In this document: positions 1 through 7,620 of the stretch, in pieces
Layout: every line of letters begins with the position of its first letter
How positions within the stretch are numbered: the first letter of the stretch is position 1
Assembly: GCF_037997115.1 (NCBI RefSeq)
Contig: NZ_CP150484.1
Span: 7,858,030 to 7,890,438, forward strand
Source of the DNA: Amycolatopsis coloradensis
GTDB lineage: Bacteria; Actinomycetota; Actinomycetes; Mycobacteriales; Pseudonocardiaceae
Direction: 5' to 3'
DNA: 32,409 bases
Position numbers and translations under genes: made by a program
The notes under the pieces: generated by a model
Told to the model about the DNA's origin: nothing
Database searches by the model: none
The model's input: the letters and a program-made list of their open reading frames with translations, nothing else

Positions 1-18
1 AGGACGAAAACTTGTCCT
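1..18 (-). terminator. Weak hairpin downstream of pnp
   Basis: A 5-bp inverted repeat, AGGAC/GTCCT with an 8-nt spacer, lies about 40 bases past the pnp stop. It has no T-tract and sits at the window edge. It may be a minor transcript end or chance. Bases 19-59 hold no other gene signal that I can see. Confidence 0.2.
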
Positions 19-59
19 GAACGACCCTTTCCCGACGTTTCACATCGGTCTAGCCAGGA

Positions 60-2336
60 TTACTGGGCGTCGGCCTTCGGAGCCTCGGCCTTGTCGCCTT
101 CGGCGGCCTTGGCGTCCGCCGAGTCTTCTTCCTGGACCACGATCAGGCTGATCTTGCCGCGATTGTCGATGTCGGCGATCTCGACGCGGAGCTTGTCGCC
201 CACGTTGACCACGTCCTCGACCTTGGCGATCCGCTTGCCGTTGCCCAGCTTCGAGATGTGCACCAGGCCGTCCTTGCCCGGCAGCAGCGAGACGAACGCG
301 CCGAACGCGGCCGTCTTCACCACGGTGCCGAGGAAGCGCTCGCCGACCTTGGGCAGCTGCGGGTTGGCGATGGCGTTGATCTTGTCGATCGCCGCCTCCG
401 CCGACGGGCCGTCGGCCGCGCCCACGTAGATCGTGCCGTCGTCCTCGATGGAGATGTCGGCGCCGGTCTCCTCGGTGATCGAGTTGATCATCTTGCCCTT
501 CGGGCCGATGACCTCGCCGATCTTGTCCACCGGGATCTTCACGCTGGTGACGCGCGGGGCGAACGGGCTCATCTCGTCCGGGCCGTCGATCGCCTCGGCG
601 ATGACCTCCAGGATGGTGAGGCGGGCGTCCTTCGCCTGCTTCAGCGCGGCCGCGAGGACCTCCGACGGGATGCCGTCGAGCTTCGTGTCCAGCTGCAGCG
701 CGGTGATGATGTCCTTGGTGCCGGCGACCTTGAAGTCCATGTCGCCCATGGCGTCCTCGGCACCGAGGATGTCGGTCAGCGCGACGTAGCGGGTCTCGCC
801 GTCGACCTCGTCGGAGATGAGGCCCATGGCGATGCCGGCGACCGGCGCCTTCAGCGGGACACCCGCGTTCAGCAGACCCATGGTCGAGGCGCAGACCGAG
901 CCCATCGAGGTGGAGCCGTTGGAGCCCAGCGCCTCGGAGACCTGGCGGATCGCGTACGGGAACTCGTCCCGCTTCGGCAGGACCGGCACGAGGGCGCGCT
1001 CGGCGAGCATGCCGTGGCCGATCTCGCGCCGCTTCGGCGAACCGACGCGGCCGGTCTCGCCGGTGGAGAACGGCGGGAAGTTGTAGTGGTGCAGGTACCG
1101 CTTCGTGGTCTCCGGGGAGAGCGAGTCGATCTGCTGCTCCATGCGGAGCATGTTCAGCGTGGTGACGCCCAGGATCTGGGTCTCACCGCGCTCGAACAGG
1201 GCGGAACCGTGCGCCCGCGGGATCACGGCGACCTCGGCGGCGAGCGAGCGGATGTCGGTCAGGCCGCGGCCGTCCATGCGGATCTTGTCCGTGAGGACGC
1301 GCTTGCGCATGATCTTCTTCGACAGGGCCTTGAACGCCGCGCCGATCTCCTTCTCACGGCCCTGGAAGGCTTCGCCCTCGCCGAGGCCGACCTTCTCCAG
1401 CACCGCGGCCTTGACCTGGTCGGTCGCGTTGTCACGGTCCTGCTTGCCCGCGATGGTCAGGGCGTTCGCGAGGTCGTCGGTCGCGATGGCGGCGACGGCG
1501 TCGAACGCGTCCTGCTCGTAGGCGAGGTAGACCGGGAACTCGCCGGTCGGCTTGGCGGCGACCTCGGCGAGCTGCTGCTGCGCCTCGCACAGCACCTTGA
1601 TGAACGGCTTCGAGGCTTCGAGGCCCTCGGCGACCGAGACCTCGTCCGGCGCCTTGCCGCCGGCGGCGATCAGGTCGAGGGTCTGCTCGGTGCCCTCGGC
1701 CTCGACCATCATGATGGCAATGTCACTAGAAGAGCCGTCACCGCCTGTGTTGACCATGCGGCCGGCGACCACCATGTTGAAGGTGGCCTGCTCCAGCTGC
1801 TTCCAGGTCGGGAACGCGACCCACTGGTCCTCGATCAGCGCGACGCGGACGCCGCCGATCGGACCGGAGAACGGCAGACCGGCGATCTGGGTCGACGCCG
1901 AAGCGGCGTTGATCGCGAGCACGTCGTACGGGTCGTCCGGGTTGAGGCTCTGGACGGTGATGACGACCTGGATCTCGTTGCGCAGGCCGTCGGTGAACGA
2001 CGGGCGCAGCGGGCGGTCGATCAGGCGGGCGGTGAGGATCGCGTCGGTCGACGGGCGGCCCTCACGACGGAAGAACGCGCCGGGGATGCGGCCCGCGGCG
2101 TACATGCGCTCCTCGACGTCCACGGTCAGCGGGAAGAAGTCGAAGTGCTCCTTCGGGTGCTTCGACGCGGTGGTCGCCGAGAGCAGCATGGTCTCTTCGT
2201 CCAGGTACGCGACGACGGAACCGGCGGCCTGACGGGCCAGACGGCCGGTCTCGAAGCGGACGGTGCGAGTGCCGAAACGGCCGTTGTCGATCACGGCTTC
2301 GGTTTCGTGCACGGTGACTCCGGTGGAGTCGGTCAT
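60..2336 (-). CDS. pnp: Polynucleotide phosphorylase / guanosine pentaphosphate synthetase (PNPase)
   Basis: Phosphorolytic 3'-to-5' exoribonuclease and polymerase of mRNA decay; actinobacterial members are often named GpsI for a reported pppGpp-synthesis activity. The 758-residue product shows the full order: RNase PH domain 1 with the FFRREGRPS block near residues 90-100, an alpha-helical linker, RNase PH domain 2, a KH domain with GPKGK near 609, an S1 domain with GLVHISKLG near 692, and an acidic Ala/Lys-rich tail. The chosen ATG has AGGAG about 10 nt upstream and begins MTDSTGVTV. An in-frame start 48 bases further upstream lacks a comparable ribosome site. It follows rpsO on the same strand, the order conserved in bacteria, with two hairpins in between. 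Identification is secure. Confidence 0.97.
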   Translation of the reverse strand: MTDSTGVTVHETEAVIDNGRFGTRTVRFETGRLARQAAGSVVAYLDEETMLLSATTASKHPKEHFDFFPLTVDVEERMYAAGRIPGAFFRREGRPSTDAILTARLIDRPLRPSFTDGLRNEIQVVITVQSLNPDDPYDVLAINAASASTQIAGLPFSGPIGGVRVALIEDQWVAFPTWKQLEQATFNMVVAGRMVNTGGDGSSSDIAIMMVEAEGTEQTLDLIAAGGKAPDEVSVAEGLEASKPFIKVLCEAQQQLAEVAAKPTGEFPVYLAYEQDAFDAVAAIATDDLANALTIAGKQDRDNATDQVKAAVLEKVGLGEGEAFQGREKEIGAAFKALSKKIMRKRVLTDKIRMDGRGLTDIRSLAAEVAVIPRAHGSALFERGETQILGVTTLNMLRMEQQIDSLSPETTKRYLHHYNFPPFSTGETGRVGSPKRREIGHGMLAERALVPVLPKRDEFPYAIRQVSEALGSNGSTSMGSVCASTMGLLNAGVPLKAPVAGIAMGLISDEVDGETRYVALTDILGAEDAMGDMDFKVAGTKDIITALQLDTKLDGIPSEVLAAALKQAKDARLTILEVIAEAIDGPDEMSPFAPRVTSVKIPVDKIGEVIGPKGKMINSITEETGADISIEDDGTIYVGAADGPSAEAAIDKINAIANPQLPKVGERFLGTVVKTAAFGAFVSLLPGKDGLVHISKLGNGKRIAKVEDVVNVGDKLRVEIADIDNRGKISLIVVQEEDSADAKAAEGDKAEAPKADAQ

Positions 2337-2443
2337 AGGGTGTATCTCCTCTTTTGATCCTCTGTAACGGCGCGAGTCTCCCACCCTGGGACCTGTTTCG
2401 CCTGCGGACGCTCGAGGAGTGAGGCCGGTCTTCGATCGAAGCC

Positions 2444-2461
2444 CCCGGGCCGTTGCCCGGG
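2444..2461 (-). terminator. Hairpin in the pnp leader
   Basis: A perfect 7-bp stem (CCCGGGC/GCCCGGG) with a 4-nt loop lies between rpsO and pnp, about 110 bases upstream of the pnp start. There is no T-tract, so it may be a processing or stability element in the pnp leader rather than a terminator. Confidence 0.4.
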
Positions 2462-2520
2462 AACCACTACCGAGGACCGGCGGACGGTACCTCGTGCGCG
2501 CTCGCGCCTGTGTTCTTAGA

Positions 2521-2557
2521 CCGAGGGGGAGCGACCGATGTGGTCACTCCCCCTCGG
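2521..2557 (-). terminator. Strong rpsO-pnp intergenic hairpin
   Basis: An 11-bp perfect outer stem (CCGAGGGGGAG/CTCCCCCTCGG), a single mismatch, a 4-bp inner stem and a 5-nt loop begin 8 bases after the rpsO stop. The RNA continues TCTAAGAAC, so there is only a poor U-run. In E. coli and Streptomyces the rpsO-pnp intergenic hairpin is an RNase III target through which PNPase controls its own mRNA. This one could be an attenuator, a processing site, or both. Confidence 0.65.
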
Positions 2558-2564
2558 GTTCGAG

Positions 2565-2834
2565 CTATCGGCGGAGGCCGAGACGCTGGATCAGCGCACG
2601 GTAACGCTCGATGTCCACCTTCATCACGTAGTTCAGCAGCCGGCGGCGGCGGCCGACCAGAAGCAGAAGCCCGCGACGGGAGTGGTGGTCGTGCTTGTGA
2701 GCCTTGAGGTGCTCGGTGAGGCCGACGATGCGCTTGGTCAGCAGTGCGACCTGGGCCTCGGGGGATCCGGTGTCCGAGTCGTGCACGCCGTACTCGGCAA
2801 GGATCGACTTCTTCTCTTCGGTGGACAAAGCCAC
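2565..2834 (-). CDS. rpsO: 30S ribosomal protein S15
   Basis: Primary 16S rRNA-binding protein of the small-subunit platform. At 89 residues it has the family's usual length, with the conserved GVHDSDTGSPEAQVALLT, HSRRGLL and RRRLLNY segments. The start is GTG, preceded by AGGAG with a 7-nt spacer. It lies upstream of pnp in the classic rpsO-pnp pair, separated by a strong hairpin at 2521-2557. The 128 bases upstream, before the 2H phosphoesterase stop, presumably carry its promoter; I could not fix a convincing -35/-10 pair there. Confidence 0.97.
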   Translation of the reverse strand: MALSTEEKKSILAEYGVHDSDTGSPEAQVALLTKRIVGLTEHLKAHKHDHHSRRGLLLLVGRRRRLLNYVMKVDIERYRALIQRLGLRR

Positions 2835-2962
2835 AGTGGTGCTCCTAGATATCTGTGCCGTGCGGCCCGGACGATGTCTTCACGCCGGGTGAGACGGTCA
2901 CGGCCGCCACGGACTGCAGCCGGACCCGATCGTCAAGGCTACCAGCCTCGTGATCAGCGGCT

Positions 2963-3472
2963 TCAGGCGCGGGCGTGGTCCAACGCGTACGACCGGACCA
3001 CCCGGTAGCGCGAGACGCCCTGTTCACGGTCACTGCTCATCAGAACGGCCTCGGTCGCCGTCCAGGTCTCACTGGTGAACCCGGCCAGCCGCTCCTCCCA
3101 CGCGCTCGCGGCTCGCGGCCGGTCGCGGGGGAAGCGGGCCAGTGTCAGGTGGGCCACGTACGGCCTGCCTTCACTCTCCGCGCCAGCCTTCAGTGCCAGC
3201 TCGTGGAGCCCGGTTCCGGACACACTCAACCACAGCACCCCGGGAAATGTCGCGGCCTTTTCCAGCCGGAGGTCGATCGGCCCCGCGCCGGCCAGCCGCC
3301 CGGCGAGCCAGTCGCCTCGTTCGGCCGGATCGTCCTGGCCGTAGAAACCGAGGGTGATATGCCAGTCCTCTCGCACCGACCAGCGGAAATCGCCTTCTTC
3401 GGGCGTGCCGAGCGCGGCGGCGACCTGGTCGAGGACCTCGTCGGGCGGGATCAAAGCGCTGAAGAGCGTCAA
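2963..3472 (-). CDS. 2H phosphoesterase (ThpR/LigT-type RNA 2',3'-cyclic phosphodiesterase)
   Basis: Predicted RNA 2',3'-cyclic phosphodiesterase / 2'-5' RNA ligase superfamily protein of 169 residues. Both catalytic HxT motifs are present: HITL near residue 39 and HLTL near residue 108, which is diagnostic of the family. The start is TTG, and its first bases overlap the stop of the upstream DNA-binding gene as TTGA, implying translational coupling. Physiological RNA substrates of bacterial members are poorly defined, so the cellular role is open. It is co-transcribed with the helix-turn-helix gene and lies upstream of rpsO. The fold assignment is strong; the substrate is not known. Confidence 0.85.
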   Translation of the reverse strand: MTLFSALIPPDEVLDQVAAALGTPEEGDFRWSVREDWHITLGFYGQDDPAERGDWLAGRLAGAGPIDLRLEKAATFPGVLWLSVSGTGLHELALKAGAESEGRPYVAHLTLARFPRDRPRAASAWEERLAGFTSETWTATEAVLMSSDREQGVSRYRVVRSYALDHARA

Positions 3473-3951
3473 GAACCGTTCCTCGCGGCCCGGCGCAGCA
3501 GGTCCGCCAGCGACGGGAAGTCTTCGTCGAGCAGCTTCGCGGCTTCGGTGAGGTCTTCGTCCTCGCCGATGTCCCGCAGCGCAACGAGCACACCCTGGTC
3601 GTCGGCGACGGCGCCGACCGGGATGCTGTCCCTGCCCACAGTCGGACGCGAGTCACGGACGTCCTCGAGCGCCTCCTGCATGGCCTTGCGGTCCCCCGCG
3701 GCGACCGCCGGGACCAGCACCTTGCGCTCCAGCATGATCATCTTGGCGAGGACGACGGGGTTCCCGATCTTCGCGCGGCGCCCGCTCATCACCTGGCTGA
3801 GCATGGGCGCGCTGATGCCGAGGACCTCGGCGAGGAAGGCCTGGGAGATGTCGAAGGCGACCACCAGTCTCCGCACGCGATCGCCGAGCGGCTCCCCGTA
3901 CCACTCCTTCTGCAGCGCGATGTTCCGCTGGACGATCTTGTGGTCCTCCAC
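3469..3951 (-). CDS. XRE-like helix-turn-helix DNA-binding protein
   Basis: A 160-residue protein. Residues of about 28-62 (VVAFDISQAFLAEVLGISAP, then MLSQVMSGRRAKIGNP) look like a helix-turn-helix with a recognition helix. The C-terminal half is acidic and helical with no motif I recognise. The GTG start has GGAG about 9 nt upstream. The stop overlaps the TTG start of the 2H phosphoesterase gene, so the two are probably made together. Its targets are unknown. DNA binding is inferred from the helix-turn-helix alone. Confidence 0.8.
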   Translation of the reverse strand: MEDHKIVQRNIALQKEWYGEPLGDRVRRLVVAFDISQAFLAEVLGISAPMLSQVMSGRRAKIGNPVVLAKMIMLERKVLVPAVAAGDRKAMQEALEDVRDSRPTVGRDSIPVGAVADDQGVLVALRDIGEDEDLTEAAKLLDEDFPSLADLLRRAARNGS

Positions 3952-4048
3952 CTTGGTCCGCTCCCCTTAACCCCATCGAACGCCATGCGCGGTCCGTGAC
4001 ATCTTGCCACCGGAACGCACGTGAGCGGGTGTGTTTGTCGATTGTCAT

Positions 4049-4062
4049 CCGGCCAAGGCCGG
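4049..4062 (-). terminator. Possible hairpin after ribF
   Basis: A short palindrome (CCGGCC-AA-GGCCGG on the plus strand) lies 7 bases past the ribF stop. As minus-strand RNA it can form a 5-bp stem with a CTTG loop. No U-run follows. It is a weak candidate transcript end in the 117-base gap before the helix-turn-helix gene; the gap holds no gene. Confidence 0.3.
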
Positions 4063-4068
4063 AACCGG

Positions 4069-5031
4069 TCAGTCCTGCTCGCCGAGCAGTTCCCTGGTAC
4101 GGGCGACGTCCTCGTCGATCTGCGCCACCAGCCCCTCCGACGTCGGGAACCGGACCTGATCCCGCAGCTTGGTGACGAAATCGAGCGCGACGTGCTGCCC
4201 GTAGAAATCCTCGTCGATGTCGAGGACGAAGGCCTCGACGGTGCGTTCCCGCCCCGAGAAGGTCGGGTTGGTGCCGACCGACACGGCGGCGCGCAGCCGT
4301 CGGCCGGAATCCGACGAACGGGTGAACCAGGCACTGTAGACGCCGTCCGCGGGCACCGCCGCGAACCTCGGCGTCGACAGATTCGCCGTCGGGTAACCGA
4401 GGTCGTGCCCCCGGCCGTCACCCCGGACGACGATGCCCTCCAGCCGGTGCGGCCTGCCGAGCGCTTCGGCCGCGGCGACGACGTCTCCGGCGTCGATGCA
4501 CGAGCGGACATAGGTCGAGGAGAAGGTGATGTCGTTGTCCGCCTGTTCCTGGGCGAGCAGTCCCTGCAGTTCCGCCCCCTGCGCCACGAAACCGAACCGC
4601 TTCCCGAGCGTACGGAGGAGTTCGACGTCGCCGGCCGCCTTCGCGCCGAAGGTGAAGTTCTCCCCCACGATCACCGCGGCCGCGTGCAGCTTGTCCACCA
4701 GCACCTCGTGCACGAACTCGTGCGCCGTCAGCCGCGACAGTTCGAGCGTGAACGGCAGCACGCAGAAGACGTCCACGCCCAGCCCCTCGACCAGTTCCGC
4801 CTTGCGGCGCAACGTGGTCAGCTGCGCCGGATGGCTGCCCGGCCGGATCACCTCCGACGGATGCGGATCGAAGGTCAGCACGACACTCGGCACGCCGCGT
4901 TCGGCGGCGGCGCGGACCGTCCTCGAAATCAGCTCCTGATGACCGCGGTGCACGCCATCGAAGACGCCGATCGTCACCACGCACCGTCCCCAGCTCCCGG
5001 GGAGGTCACCCAAACCACGCCAACGCTGCAC
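4069..5031 (-). CDS. ribF: Bifunctional riboflavin kinase / FAD synthetase
   Basis: Phosphorylates riboflavin to FMN and adenylylates FMN to FAD. The 320-residue product has an N-terminal nucleotidyltransferase domain with GVFDGVHRGHQ near residue 25 and a C-terminal riboflavin kinase domain from about residue 195, with GHDLGYPTANL, PADGVYSAW and SVGTNPTF. The start is taken as GTG (VQRWRGLGDLPG), about 40 bases past the truB stop, with a distant AGGA. The long upstream extension of the open frame overlaps truB and is not credible. The truB-ribF order is common in actinobacteria. No FMN riboswitch is visible upstream. Confidence 0.94.
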   Translation of the reverse strand: MQRWRGLGDLPGSWGRCVVTIGVFDGVHRGHQELISRTVRAAAERGVPSVVLTFDPHPSEVIRPGSHPAQLTTLRRKAELVEGLGVDVFCVLPFTLELSRLTAHEFVHEVLVDKLHAAAVIVGENFTFGAKAAGDVELLRTLGKRFGFVAQGAELQGLLAQEQADNDITFSSTYVRSCIDAGDVVAAAEALGRPHRLEGIVVRGDGRGHDLGYPTANLSTPRFAAVPADGVYSAWFTRSSDSGRRLRAAVSVGTNPTFSGRERTVEAFVLDIDEDFYGQHVALDFVTKLRDQVRFPTSEGLVAQIDEDVARTRELLGEQD

Positions 5032-5071
5032 TTCTAGCCCCGTTTCCTCAGGCCCGGCTCCGTGCACCACC

Positions 5072-5995
5072 CTAGGCGGGCAGCAACACGACCACCGACC
5101 GGGCCAGTTCGCCTTCGTCCGCGGCGAGCGCGAGCACCCGGCCGTCCGGTCCGAACATTCCGTACGTGCCCTCGATCCCGGCCGCGGGCACCCTCTGTCC
5201 ATATCGGACCGCCTGCGCCATGCGGACGTCCAGATCGCGGCGCGGGAAGGCGGCGGCGACGGCGGCGTCGAGGTCCAGTGACAGCTCCGGCGCGTCCTCG
5301 AGCTGGTCGAGGGTGCGGGCCTTGGCGAGGGTGAACGGCCCGACCGTGGTGCGGCGCAACGCGAGCAGATGCCCGCCGACACCGAGCCCGGCGCCGAGAT
5401 CGCGGGCCAGCGCCCGGACGTAGGTCCCCGACGAGCATTCGACGACGGCGTCGAGTTCGATCCGGCCGGCCTCGCGGCGGGTGGCGAGCAGATCGAAGCG
5501 GTGCACGGTGACCGGCCGCGGCGGGATGACGACCTCTTCGCCGGCGCGGACGCGGGCGTACGCGCGTTTGCCGTCGATCTTGACCGCGCTGACCGCGCTC
5601 GGCACCTGCTGGATGTCGCCGGTCAGCGCGGCGATCCCGGCCGCGATCGCCTCGTCGGTGATCTTCTCGACGACGTCCGGGGCGGCTTCGGCGATCGGCT
5701 CGCCCTCGGCGTCGTCGGTGGTGGTGGACAGTCCCAAGGAGAGGGTCGCGAGGTAGGTCTTGCGGTCCAGCGCCAGGTGGCCGAGGAGTTTCGTCGCGCG
5801 TTCGATGCCGAGCACGAGGACGCCGGTGGCCATCGGGTCGAGAGTGCCGGCGTGCCCGACCTTGCGGGTGCCCATGAAGCGCCGCGCCCTGGCGACGACG
5901 TCGTGGGAGGTCATCCCGGACGGTTTGTCGACGATGACGAGACCGGGCGGCGGAGCGGGACGTTTCTTGGCTTGAGCCTGATTGGGGCGCGACAC
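5072..5995 (-). CDS. truB: tRNA pseudouridine(55) synthase
   Basis: Isomerises U55 of the tRNA T-loop to pseudouridine. The 307-residue protein has the catalytic motif GHAGTLDPMATG, with the nucleophilic Asp near residue 52, plus KIDGKRAYARVRAG and the SSGTYVRALARDLG motif, and ends in a PUA-like domain. The GTG start (SRPNQAQAKK follows) has AGGG about 8 nt upstream. The open frame continues upstream through the MFS gene region, but that part is a shadow frame. It is followed directly by ribF. An 18-bp-arm repeat lies between its start and the MFS stop. Confidence 0.94.
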   Translation of the reverse strand: MSRPNQAQAKKRPAPPPGLVIVDKPSGMTSHDVVARARRFMGTRKVGHAGTLDPMATGVLVLGIERATKLLGHLALDRKTYLATLSLGLSTTTDDAEGEPIAEAAPDVVEKITDEAIAAGIAALTGDIQQVPSAVSAVKIDGKRAYARVRAGEEVVIPPRPVTVHRFDLLATRREAGRIELDAVVECSSGTYVRALARDLGAGLGVGGHLLALRRTTVGPFTLAKARTLDQLEDAPELSLDLDAAVAAAFPRRDLDVRMAQAVRYGQRVPAAGIEGTYGMFGPDGRVLALAADEGELARSVVVLLPA

Positions 5996-6030
5996 GGGCC
6001 GAACCCTATCTTTCGGGGCCGAGCGGGGCT

Positions 6031-6103
6031 GAAGGGGACTTTCCCCGCGTCTCACGCGGTGAAGGGCGCTTTCGTCGCATCGCATGCGGGGAAAGTCCCC
6101 TTC
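6031..6103. repeat. Composite intergenic inverted repeat, family 1 copy A
   Basis: Two perfect 18-base arms, GAAGGGGACTTTCCCCGC at 6031-6048 and its reverse complement at 6086-6103, enclose 37 bases. The enclosed bases contain a related module, GCGGTGAAGGGCGCTTTC, at 6056-6073. The first arm is identical to bases 21035-21052, and the inner module differs by one base from 21090-21107. It sits in the gap between the MFS stop and the truB start and may end MFS transcripts. Function is inference; the repetition is seen directly. Confidence 0.8.
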
Positions 6104-6117
6104 GGCCGCACGGGACC

Positions 6118-7428
6118 TCAGGACGAGACGGGCAGCGGCGCTTCGGCGTCCCAACGGCGGCGCCGGATCTGCACCGGGATCGCCTCGCCTCGCGCCTCGG
6201 CCTCGAACAGCACGGCGCGGGTGCGCCGCCACCACACGAGCATCCGGAAGGTGCCGAACGCGAGCACCGCGATCACCGACAGCAGCGCCAGGCGGAACGT
6301 GCCGCCCGTCCACTCCAGCAGCACGCCGACCGCGAGCGCCGAGATCGTCGTGGCCACGAATCCGCCGACGTTCACCACGCCGGTCGCGGTGCCGACGCGC
6401 GAGAGCGGGTTGTAGTCCCGCGCCAGCGCGAAACCGATCATCGACGCCGGGCCGCCGAGGGACAGGAAGGCGAACACGGGGACCAGGACCGCGACCGGGA
6501 TCGTGCCGCCCCAGCCGAGCAGGACCGCCCACATCACCGCAGCGCCGCCGATGTACCCGCCGACGAGCGGCATCCGCAGCGACGGGCGCCGTCCGATCAG
6601 CCCGCCGATCACCGGTCCGCCGATCATCGAGCCGAACACGAACACGATCAGCAGCGAACTCGCGGTGGCCTTCGGATATCCCTGGCCCTGCACCAGGAAC
6701 GGGACACCCCACAGCATGGTCAGCACGTTGGGGGCGAACATCGTGCTGAAGTGGACCCAGAAGCCCAGCCGGGTCCCCGGGGTGCGCCACGCGTCGGCGA
6801 CCTGGCGGCCCAGCACCTTCGGATGGACCTTTTCGCGCACGGGCTCCGGCACGCCGCGCGGGGTGTCTTCGACGCGGAGGGCGACGACGGCGGTGTACAG
6901 CGCCGTCACCAGGCCGACGGTGAGGAACGTCGAGGTCCAGCCGGGGCCGTCGAGCAGCAGGCCCAGCGGGAGGGTGGCGGCGAGGTTGCCGACGTAACCG
7001 ATCGCCCCGGTCAGCGCGGCGAGCAGGGCGTACTGGCGGCCGGGAAAGTGCGCGGCGATCAGCCGCAGGATGCTCACGAAGGTCAGGGCGTCACCGAAGC
7101 CGACGACGGCGCGGGCGAGCAGGCCGAGCGGGTACGAGTCGGCGACCGCGAGCAGGATCTGGCCGAGCCCGAGGAAGAACACGGCACCGGTGAGCACCCG
7201 TCGTGGGCCGTAGCGGTCGACGAGGACGCCGGTGGGGATCTGCATCGCGGCGTAGACGCCGACCTGCAGGACGGTGAACGTGCCGAGCGCGGCCGCGCCG
7301 ACACCGAAGCGGTCGGCGGCCTGGAGCCCGGCGACACCGAACGAGGTGCGGTGGAAGACGGCGAGAAGGTAAACGGTGACGGCGGCGAACCAGATGAACC
7401 AGGACCGGCGGGTGGCTCGGCCTGTCAC
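6118..7428 (-). CDS. MFS transporter
   Basis: A 436-residue 12-TM-type major facilitator. The N-terminal half carries a motif-A sequence between TM2 and TM3 (GVLVDRYGPRRVL near residue 70), followed by TM segments such as AVFFLGLGQILLAVA. The second half repeats the pattern (GGLIGRRPSLRMPLVGG). The GTG start at 7428 has AGGAGG with a 7-nt spacer; an upstream in-frame start is unsupported. Closest in general character to the ACS/NNP-like permeases, but the substrate cannot be told from sequence. It is flanked by repeats on both sides and is probably its own transcription unit. Confidence 0.85.
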   Translation of the reverse strand: MTGRATRRSWFIWFAAVTVYLLAVFHRTSFGVAGLQAADRFGVGAAALGTFTVLQVGVYAAMQIPTGVLVDRYGPRRVLTGAVFFLGLGQILLAVADSYPLGLLARAVVGFGDALTFVSILRLIAAHFPGRQYALLAALTGAIGYVGNLAATLPLGLLLDGPGWTSTFLTVGLVTALYTAVVALRVEDTPRGVPEPVREKVHPKVLGRQVADAWRTPGTRLGFWVHFSTMFAPNVLTMLWGVPFLVQGQGYPKATASSLLIVFVFGSMIGGPVIGGLIGRRPSLRMPLVGGYIGGAAVMWAVLLGWGGTIPVAVLVPVFAFLSLGGPASMIGFALARDYNPLSRVGTATGVVNVGGFVATTISALAVGVLLEWTGGTFRLALLSVIAVLAFGTFRMLVWWRRTRAVLFEAEARGEAIPVQIRRRRWDAEAPLPVSS

Positions 7429-7596
7429 AGTATTTCCTCCTTGAGCACGGTTCGGGCGAAGAGACGCCCGCACTGCCGCCTCATATAGTTGTAGCGCGTA
7501 AGCAATGACGAAACATAGCCGTTACCCGGGTGCTTTTCGCCACAACACCGCAGATCACCCGGCTGCCGGGGTCAAGGGGCGCTCCACCCCCGGCGG

Positions 7597-7616
7597 TTAG
7601 TCCTCTGAATGCGGGG
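7597..7616. repeat. GTCCTCTGAA element, copy A (degenerate)
   Basis: Contains TTAGTCCTCTGAATGCG, matching copies at 13164-13186 and 27999-28020. It lies 5 bases past the stop of the MATE gene on the minus strand. Here the left arm is diverged and the hairpin is poor. It lies in the 190-base gap between the MFS start and the MATE stop, which holds no gene. Confidence 0.6.
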
Positions 7617-7620
7617 GAGG

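Noticed and set aside
258..2357. 699-residue open frame on the plus strand opposite pnp
   Set aside because: Arg/Asp/Gly-rich antisense shadow of a confident pnp gene; no recognisable domain and caused by the GC-rich third codon positions.
5032..5071. FMN riboswitch upstream of ribF
   Set aside because: The gap after truB is only 40 bases and lacks the conserved RFN-element blocks.
6000..6790. Upstream extension of the truB frame to 572 residues
   Set aside because: It runs through the MFS gene in a shadow frame and through an intergenic repeat; TruB homology begins just after GTG 5995.
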